A stretch of 64,000 bases of DNA from Cervus elaphus (taxonomy: Eukaryota > Chordata > Mammalia > Artiodactyla > Cervidae). Below are positions 47,563 through 64,000 of this stretch, piece after piece. Within the stretch, counting starts at the first letter, position 1, and the number at the start of each line of letters is the position of its first letter. The notes beneath the pieces were generated by a model. It was not told where the DNA came from. It worked only from the letters and a program-made list of their open reading frames with translations, and did not search any database. Where the stretch lies: NCBI RefSeq assembly GCF_910594005.1, contig NC_057826.1:28243501-28307500 (forward strand). The letters run 5' to 3'. The position numbers were made by a program, and so were the translations under genes.

Positions 47563-48261
47563 AGTGAAAAAGTTGGCTGAAAGCTCAACATTCAGAAAAC
47601 TAAGATCATGGCATCTGGTCCCATCACTTCATGGGAAATAGATGGGGAAACAGTGGCAGACTTTATTTTTGGGGGGGCTCCAAAATCACTGCAGATGGTG
47701 ATTGCATCCATGAAATTAAAAGACGCTTACTCCTTGGAAGGCAAGTTATGAACAACCTAGATAGCATATTAAAAAGCAGAGACATTACTTTGCCAACAAA
47801 GGTCCATCTAGTCAAGGCTATGGTTTTTCCAGTGGTCATGTATGGATGTGAGAGTTGGACTGTGGAGAAAGCTGAGCACCGAAGAATTGATGCTTGTGAA
47901 CTGTGGTGTTAGAGAAGACTCTTGAGAGTCCGTTGGATTGCAAGGAGATCCAACCAGTCCATCCTAAAGGAGATCAGTCCTGGGTGTTCATTGGAAGGAC
48001 TGATGTTGAAGCTGAAACTCCAATACCTTGGCCACGTCATGCGAAGAGTTGACTCATTGGAAAAGACCCTAATGCTGGGAGGGATTGGGGGCAGGTGGAG
48101 AAGGGGAAGACAGAGGATGAGATAGCTGGATGGCATCACCGACTCGATGGACATGGGTTTGGGTAAACTCCGGGAGTTGGTGATGGACAGGGAGGCCTGG
48201 CGTGCTGCAGTTCATGAGGTCGCAAAGAGTCGGACATGACTGAGCGACTGAACTGAACTGA
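47563..48261 (+). mobile_element. Bov-B LINE 3' portion
   Basis: About 700 bp, close to consensus, with remnant frames at 47631-47912 and 47922-48125 (YGCESWTVEKAEHRRID; FLGSKI-like start altered). It ends at GAACTGAACTGA. Confidence 0.93.
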
Positions 48262-49414
48262 CCAGTGAATAAGCATTCTCATTTCAGCCAAATCATCTTA
48301 GAAACTTGGTATCTAGTTCTGGTCTTAAAATGCATTTTCCTCACAAAGTCAAAGGAGCAATGGAACTCTCTGGAGCCTCTTTTAACAAGGGCACAAATCC
48401 CATTAACGTTTCATCCTGAAGACCTAATCACCTCCCAAAGTCCCCATCTCCTAATACTGAGCTATCATCTTGGATGTTAGATTTCAACATATGAATTTTG
48501 AGGTGCCACAAACACACAAAACACAGCAAACACCTTGGACTCACTCAAACCTCAGAAACTGTTCTTTGAATAAATAGATTTCACTGGAAGAGCTAGAAAA
48601 TGGTCCTATTTCCCCCATTCTTCTGGTCATTTCTTCTCTGGTCTGTGTCACACGAGATCCTCTCCCACCCTCAATCATGTGTGTGTTGTCCTTGTGCAAG
48701 AAAAGTGGAAGGTTTTAGGAACAATCAAAGATGAATCAGATGGGAACCTTGCTCTGAAGGAACTCAGTTTAATAAGGGAGAAAAGACATACATAAGTGGT
48801 CACAGAAGGCTGAAAAATAATCAGAAGTAAGCAAGGGCTTAAGGTGATGTTCATAGGGCTGGCAAATATTAGCAGCTTAATTTGCCTAGAAAGAAGCAAA
48901 GCACCTACCTAGGCTCTCCAGGCTCCTCTCTAATTGGTGATTGCCTCTAATTTTACTTCAGTTCAGTTTTTGCTTTAAATAGTCTACCTGCAGGCTGGGC
49001 AGTCAGGCAAGTTTATAAAGACTTACCCCAAAGCTTGTCCAGTAGTCCTGTTCAAGTAATCATAAGCAGTTCTGTGTGGAAGCATTAAATTTTTTTTTTC
49101 CAAAGAGCCAGTAATATTGTCCAGAAATATATGGAAAAGATCTCTACATAAAATAGTGTTTCTTAATGTTTTAATATTCCAAAGATCCCTAAATAATATT
49201 TGACTTGACAGTATTCTAGCCTACTTGTCAGGCTACATATGCAATTTTTTAAAATGCTTTTGTGATAAACATTAAAGCATACCACTCCCCCAAACCTCCA
49301 GCCTGCTCTCCTCTGTGAAAGAATCACCACTTTACAGTGATTAAGCATCCATAAGATGAAAAGAGTTGTAGCACTCTCCCTGAAGGGCACTTCTCTAATT
49401 AAACACACACACAG
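48262..49414. other. Intergenic between SNAPC1 and HIF1A, no gene recognised
   Basis: A/T-rich sequence with short chance frames only. The right part abuts the candidate minus-strand poly(A) site at 49435-49440. Confidence 0.5.
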
Positions 49415-50490
49415 AGACAGGCTACAGATCAGTTTTTATTAGGAAAAAAAATATTCACACCTCAGCCACATTTTTAAAATGTCAAATGAGAGAATATTTA
49501 ATGTCCTACTTTTTAGGTAATTCTATTTGAAAAAACATAATGAATTTTCCTAAAAAAATATAAAACGTAGTCAGCTGAGGATATACAGAGGGTAATTTAT
49601 TCTAAACAATACCTTGCCCCGCGCTTTACAACAGACTGCGTAATCATAAACTAATTACAGATTAAATTTAAGGCCCCGAGCTTTTCCACTTTCCGTAAAC
49701 TCACTACCCTTCTGTCCAGAAAGATTATCTTCTCCCAAACGATTCTCAGGGTGCTGTCACACAACAAATTCAAAAAACAGGACAGGCAAAAAAATCAAAC
49801 CAACAATAAAAACCCACCTAGGGAAGCTAAAGTTTCTATTAATCAGGCCTATCTCAAATGCTTAATTTAAAATAAACGAAGTCTCTGGTGCCTTAAGGCT
49901 AATATCTTGAAATACACAACTCCTCTATTTTTGACAAGTTATTAGTAGATGGGGAGTAATTTTTAAAAAGTCTTACATAGCTACTCAATCTTTTAGGCAA
50001 CCCCTCGGTATTTCTCTGTTCTACAGAGCTGAGGATCACACTTCAAAGCATCTGCTTAGGAGTTCAGAACAGTTCTAACTACAGCAATTCCTGTCTCCGT
50101 CCTTCAGATCTCTCCGCCACCCCCTCCCCCTCTCCTTCCGCAACCCCAACATCCAAAGCGACCAAGTTTAAGAAAAAGCGGGCAGCAAAATCCGACGAGT
50201 CTCGGAAGACAACAAGCAGCTCGGAGCCTTCGCGCCAGCGCCTCCGCGCGATCACCCGCCCGCGCGCGTGCTTCCAAAGGCCGGGCGGGGCAGCGCCTCC
50301 ACATGCTCTCCCACACGTAGGCGTAAGCCTGGGGCTGCGGCTCCACGCGCCGCTCCTGCCGCCTCGCGCCGGCCCCCAGTCCCGGGGAGGGGCCAGGGCT
50401 GCGGTGCTGCGCCCCAGCACGTACTGGGGCGTGGCCTGCAGGGCGGCGGGCGGGGTTTGGGGAAGTTTCTTTGGGCGGTTCACGTTTCAC
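49415..50490 (-). ncRNA. Candidate single-exon minus-strand transcript from the CpG island
   Basis: From the CpG island the minus strand is uninterrupted by recognised repeats down to AATAAA at 49440-49435. That hexamer is followed in transcript sense by a GT-rich run (TGTGTGTGTGTTT, 49413-49401), the classical layout of a cleavage site. Two overlapping GC-rich frames of 134 and 128 codons start near 50483-50490. They look like CpG-island artefacts, so a non-coding call is preferred. Confidence 0.3.
49435..49440 (-). terminator. AATAAA with downstream GT-rich element
   Basis: TTTATT on the plus strand. In minus-strand sense, about 21 bases separate it from TGTGTGTGTGTTT, the usual spacing of a cleavage and polyadenylation site. 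Confidence 0.4.
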
Positions 50491-50620
50491 ATCCTTATCA
50501 TGTAGGCACTAGGGCGCAAGGAACAGAAGGGGTAGCCGGTCACTTCCGCATCCTAGCTATTTTCCCCGCTGAGGGTCTGATCACTGCCGCTCTCAGGCAC
50601 CTGTCCTTCCTCTCCGTCCG
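50080..50620. promoter_or_regulatory. CpG island between HIF1A and SNAPC1, possible divergent promoter
   Basis: This GC- and CpG-rich island starts about 3 kb downstream of the HIF1A poly(A) site. It has GC boxes (50281-50290; 50443-50456) and several RCGTG cores, including an exact TACGTGCT on the minus strand (50423-50416), the core of the erythropoietin hypoxia-response element. A strong plus-strand donor follows at 50713/50714 and a minus-strand poly(A) site lies about 1 kb away. Human loci carry HIF1A antisense lncRNAs in this area, so it may drive one. The overlapping GC-rich open frames on both strands are not convincing proteins. Confidence 0.6.
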
Positions 50621-50713
50621 GGAATGGAGCCAAGAAAAGGGAATAAAAGAAATTAAATAGTACAAGGAGATCGGGTGTCTGAGCAGCGTCTTGGATAAAA
50701 CCGTCCACTACAG
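50480..50713 (+). ncRNA. Candidate first exon of a transcript antisense to HIF1A
   Basis: The donor CTACAG|GTAAGA at 50713/50714 is near consensus and sits just past the CpG island, reading toward the HIF1A 3' UTR on the opposite strand. Human HIF1A antisense RNAs (HIF1A-AS2 and HIF1A-AS3, as I recall) are placed similarly. The 5' end is arbitrary and no downstream acceptor was assigned. Confidence 0.35.
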
Positions 50714-53277
50714 GTAAGAATAAAAATTATGTCCAAACCTCGGAAAGGTGTGAACACAACAAAGCTCCAGAAGGTGTTCATAGGAGGTAGTTGTAAAGTG
50801 TAGCTTTTGTCTTACAAGGAGACTATTTTATTTCAGATCCAACAGATTGAACTAATTCTCTGTAAAATGATCTGGGACAACAGGTTCAGCGCTATTTAAA
50901 GGGATGAAATACGAGCGAAGTGGTTAGTAGCAGACTTAAACACCCGAATAACATTTTTTTGTTTACATTTTTGTTGCTTTTAGCTAACAACATGTTTGCA
51001 AAGGTTTTATTTAATCAAACCCCGTTAAATTTTTTTTTTTGTATTCGTTGCAACTTGTTTTTGACGTTGCTACATTAGAAATCTGAACTTTTGGAATGCT
51101 TAGGTTTCAGCAAACCCTGTAACTTTTAAGTTCATCTTTTTTTTTTTTTTGTATTTTAAAGGTTGTGAGGAATCGAAATTTAGAAATGGTAGTTGTGAGG
51201 TTAACACAAGCTTAAAAGAAAATAAATTGTGTCTAGCATGCCTTTAAATCAAATAGCGCTGACAAAACCATACCATATATTCATGTGACCTTTTATGGTT
51301 TATCACTGTGCTTTTCATAAACCACCTCATTTACCTGTGAGTTAATGTCGCCATAAGCAGACACCTGAATCTCTAGTTCAAACTCAGAACTCACTAAATA
51401 GCACCAGCACACTTTTATTCATTTCCATTTGTCTTGCCATTCCTCTCATAGAACATCCCCTCGATGTCCTCTGTGATTGCATTACCACCCTCAGTTCCCT
51501 ACATCCCTATTGCTTTCTATTGATATTTGCCATTTAAACAGTTAATGGGGAAACGGGTAGGGTTTTACTGGACTGGTTAGCACCCCACCAACTCAGAGGC
51601 TCTGAATCTTAGGCTACCTCTCCAAGACTTATCTACAACATGAGATACAGGTCCTAATTCATAGGGTTTTTTGGAAAATTGTGAGATAACATGCAAAAAG
51701 CTTAGCACAGAGTACTAACAGACATTAGGTTCATTTTAACTCAATCTAAAACTTGTACGCAGCAGTGGTAGAATCTCCATGGAACTCTTTCAGTTCCAAA
51801 TTGAACAGTGAACCTTGGAACAAATGAACAAAATACACCAAACTCCTTTGCCATACTTTCTTCAGATGTGAAAATAACACTATGGTCATTCATTCACATC
51901 AGCATCAGAGAAGGGGAAACTATAAGCCATGCATAAGAAATGGAGACATTACAGGTCTATCTATGGTTGCTGGGGTAGGGCTATACTTGGATGAAGACAT
52001 TATAAAGACATTTGTGATGGTCTCAAAGAGGCTGGCAAGCTGCTGGAGGAAGGACTGGTTCTGCTATTTAAAACAGCTTCAAGCACTCAGGGGGCTTGTT
52101 TTCTGAATGAGAGGGGTGGATACTTGTTTTCTTCCAGCTGCACTGTCCTTTAAAGTGGCTTTCTCATCTAAATCATTGCTCCCAAAAGTCATTTTCCTAC
52201 TCTTGGTCATTACAGATCTGAACATTACTAATACTTGAAAATGATAAACTTCTAGATTTCAGCTTAATTTGCTACCAAAATGAGAATTTTTTAATTTCAA
52301 CTGGGAATGTTAAATAACTACTTTATTCTAAAATACCACCTCCAGTACTATCTGTAATTAAATCCAGAAGCACTGTGGATCATAGTATTTGCAATGAAAT
52401 ATGCATATGCCTCACAAAACTTAGATTGAGTCTTAGTAAATGTTTGTTCCCAAACTTTCATGTAATTGTAATCACATTTCCTTCATTCTAAGATTAAAAA
52501 CAGCCACTTAAGGTCTGTGGCTTAATTTTATTCAGGATGTTCCTGTAACCTCAGTATACTGGGCCTAAGGCTCTGTATGTATTTAATTTGTCCATAAAAA
52601 TAATCTGTTGTTACTTTTAGGAGCAAGGATTCACTGTTATATCTTTTTGTGCTGAGTTTTTAAATTTTAAGTAAGAATGTATTACTTTTACAATTAAAAA
52701 AATTGCTATTTTTAAAATGTAGGAAAATGAATAAAGCTGTTAAAAATTTTAAAACATACAGTATTAAGGCAGAAACAAAGCAAGGTTTTTCTAGTTTCAT
52801 ATTAAGTCAGAAGACGTAAGTTTAAATCTTTGGTCTGCCATTTATTACCTTTAAGGCTTGGACAAATCCTTTATCACTCAAGGTCTAAATAGCTTCATCT
52901 GTGAGTGAAAATAGATTGGAAATCTTACAAGGAATTTCTAACCCTTACAACATTATGTAACTATAATGTTAAGGATTTGTTTCATTCATCCCATTCATAT
53001 TAAAACATTAAAATTCTGTTTTACTTTAATAAATTAAAGGTTCATAAATTCATAAATGACAGTTTTCTAAAAGCATATTTTGTACAGTGGAATATTATGG
53101 TTTGTTATTATTTAATATTACAGTTAGGGACACAGTATAAATTAAAGTGATGGCAATGGGGTGAATGTAGAAATAGCAAGAATAATGTAATATAAAATAC
53201 TTAAACTGTTGGTAAACAATTTTATGAGTTGGAGGTGTTGAAACAAATATTGTTTTAACATAAAAGCTGGTCAAAGG
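50714..53277. other. Region between the CpG island and the HIF1A 3' end
   Basis: A/T-rich; MIR-like pieces around 51600-51740 and 52790-52930. No protein-coding exon was seen. If the antisense transcript exists, this is its first intron. Confidence 0.5.
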
Positions 53278-54452
53278 GGGCCTGGTCCACAGAAGATGTT
53301 TATTTGATGTAACAAAACAATACAGTTAGTGTTAAAAGATCCAACCACAAAGAGCAAAAGGAATGAAAAATTTGTACAATGCACATAGAAAAACAAGATG
53401 TTTACTGTGACAACTATATATTTCTAAAATAATGCTTCTAAAATTACTCAATTATTGAAATCTATATGAAAACAGAAGGGTGTTAATAGCGACAAAGTGC
53501 ATAAAACCAAACATCAAATTTTGAGCAAATTAACATTACTAGGCAATTTTGCTAACAAAGCATGATTTTTTTTTTGTTCACAATCTGCTCAAAATACCTT
53601 TATACCAACAGGGTGGGCAGAACATTTAGGTTTAATATCAATTACACAATATTAGCATAAACTTCCACAACTACAAATAGGGTATTATCTTCTTTTGAGC
53701 TGGCAAAGTGACTACAGAAACATCAAATCGTTTCTCTGAATTGAGAATTTTATCCAAATAAATGCCACATACCTTCCAGATATATGTATATCTTTCTATA
53801 TCATGTAAATGGCTTTACCCATTTAAATAATAAATCATACAAGCATTTAAGAATCATTATTATATGATTAACAATGTCATGTTCCAGGTTTAATAATTTC
53901 ATAGGCCAAAAAAAATTTCTTCTTAAAAACTAGTTTTATAAATGCAGAATATATTGCATGAGTAACTGCTGGTATTTTTTTAAGAAAATATATTGTGCAA
54001 TTGCGGCTACCATGTACTGCTGGCAAATCATTATTGTTTATGTAAAATGTGAAAAAACTGAGTAAAAATTTTTTAAACTCATCATGATGAAAGGTTATAG
54101 CCTTCTTAAAAAAATTATATTGGCATCTTATTAAAAATAATTCGATAAGGGACAAACTCCCTAGCCCAAAATAAATAAATAAAAAGGTGCATTTTAAAAA
54201 TGATGCTACTGCAATGCAATGGTTTAAATACCAAAGAACTGTGAAAATGTGCTGTGTGTGATCTGGCGTTAAAGAACATACTAAAAAAGAGCATTAATGT
54301 AAATTAAGTAGAAAGGGGATCAAAATTGAACTAACCGAGTTTGTGCAGTATTTGTAGCCAGGCTTCTAAAATTAGATATAGAAAATATAAATAGACTGCT
54401 TTAGGTAATGAGCCACCAGTGTCCAAAAAAAGGAATGAGATTATGAAAAAGC
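53278..54452 (-). other. HIF1A: HIF1A 3' UTR
   Basis: About 1.17 kb of AT-rich sequence with several ATTTA pentamers on the minus strand, which fits the regulated stability known for this mRNA. It ends just after an AATAAA signal. Confidence 0.88.
53299..53304 (-). terminator. HIF1A: HIF1A poly(A) signal AATAAA
   Basis: TTTATT on the plus strand is AATAAA on the minus strand, in the context ATCAAATAAACATCTTC, which I recall as the end of the human HIF1A mRNA. Cleavage is expected around 53278-53285. Confidence 0.85.
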
Positions 54453-63423
<8,971 letters not shown>

Positions 63424-64000
63424 CTAGGAGTGAAAAGGAAAAAAGTGTCATGTAGAGAAAATAACTTCAAATTTTCAACTGAATGAATAAATGCAGAATG
63501 TTGATCATTATTTTAGAAAAAAGGAGAAATGTTTAATCAGTTGTAACTGTTTAAATTAAGAAACAGTGAAAACACCCCAGGATAGCTGAAAAAGTACCTA
63601 TTCCATTCTTCTAATCCCCCAAATAAACTCCTTTCTTGCCAGCCTTCACTTTAAATAAGATGAAAGCCAGGAATGAGGGACAGCAGTGACTAAAACTCCT
63701 TTAACAACTTACATGTTGAACATATCAGAAATATTAAAGAATGAATAACTCTAATTCTACTGAGAACATTCAAGAAAGTGGCACTGCTACCGGTTCCTTA
63801 AATTCCTGCTATAGTTTCCAGAGAAGCAAAGATGCTTCAAATAGTTGTGCTAGCATATTTGAATTTCAATTGGTATCATGCTAAAGTCTTCTGGCAACGT
63901 AGACAATCTTAATTATTGATTTGGAAGAAAGTACTAGATAAACATGATGATATTATCATGAGTATTGAGACCCTGACTGCAGACTTAGGCCCATTCTATA
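63424..64000 (-). other. HIF1A: HIF1A intron 7 (partial)
   Basis: Sequence upstream of exon 8. No exon 7 coding sequence was recognised before the window edge. Confidence 0.7.

Noticed and set aside
50079..50660. Overlapping 128-134 codon frames on both strands near 50.3 kb
   Set aside because: Same compositional cause; kept only as part of a possible non-coding transcript.

Overview
This window is mammalian nuclear DNA from a ruminant, probably a bovid. It is packed with ruminant-restricted repeats (Bov-B LINEs, Bov-tA tRNA-derived SINEs, cetartiodactyl CHR-type SINEs), and genes are split into short exons with GT-AG introns. Cattle, sheep and goat cannot be told apart from the sequence alone. 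There is no prokaryotic or viral gene content, CRISPR array or operon.

Two protein-coding genes are clear, both on the minus strand. SNAPC1 (subunit 1 of the snRNA-activating protein complex) is complete: ten coding exons from the ATG at 45523 to the stop at 20229, with junctions that stay in phase and give 371 codons plus stop. HIF1A is partial: its last eight exons (8 to 15 by human numbering) run from 63423 to the stop at 54453, followed by a 3' UTR of about 1.17 kb with an AATAAA signal near 53300. The 5' half of HIF1A lies beyond the right edge. The order HIF1A then SNAPC1, same strand, matches the known mammalian arrangement.

Layout: 1-3090 is repeat-bearing DNA without a recognised gene. 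3150-3860 is a CpG island with a possible minus-strand initiator exon; by synteny it could be a 5' end of SYT16, which is unproven. 3860-20017 is intergenic, with many Bov-B and Bov-tA copies, a mariner-derived hairpin, and (from about 19.6 kb) the likely 3' UTR of SNAPC1. 20018-45523 is SNAPC1, with a promoter CpG island near 45150-45750. 45760-53280 separates SNAPC1 from HIF1A and carries an intergenic CpG island at 50080-50620, about 3 kb downstream of the HIF1A poly(A) site. That island has GC boxes, hypoxia-response-like cores, a strong plus-strand splice donor at 50713/50714 and, on the minus strand, a poly(A) signal about 1 kb away. It is the best candidate for unannotated transcription here.

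No new protein system is evident. The items most worth checking are the possibly divergent CpG island beside HIF1A, two hairpins of pre-miRNA size (10160-10233 and 20584-20665), an isolated 98-codon minus-strand frame in SNAPC1 intron 8, a SINE in the SNAPC1 3' UTR, and a nested Bov-B insertion with a visible 11-bp target-site duplication. Repeat boundaries and family names come from recognition by eye, not from a repeat-masking program.
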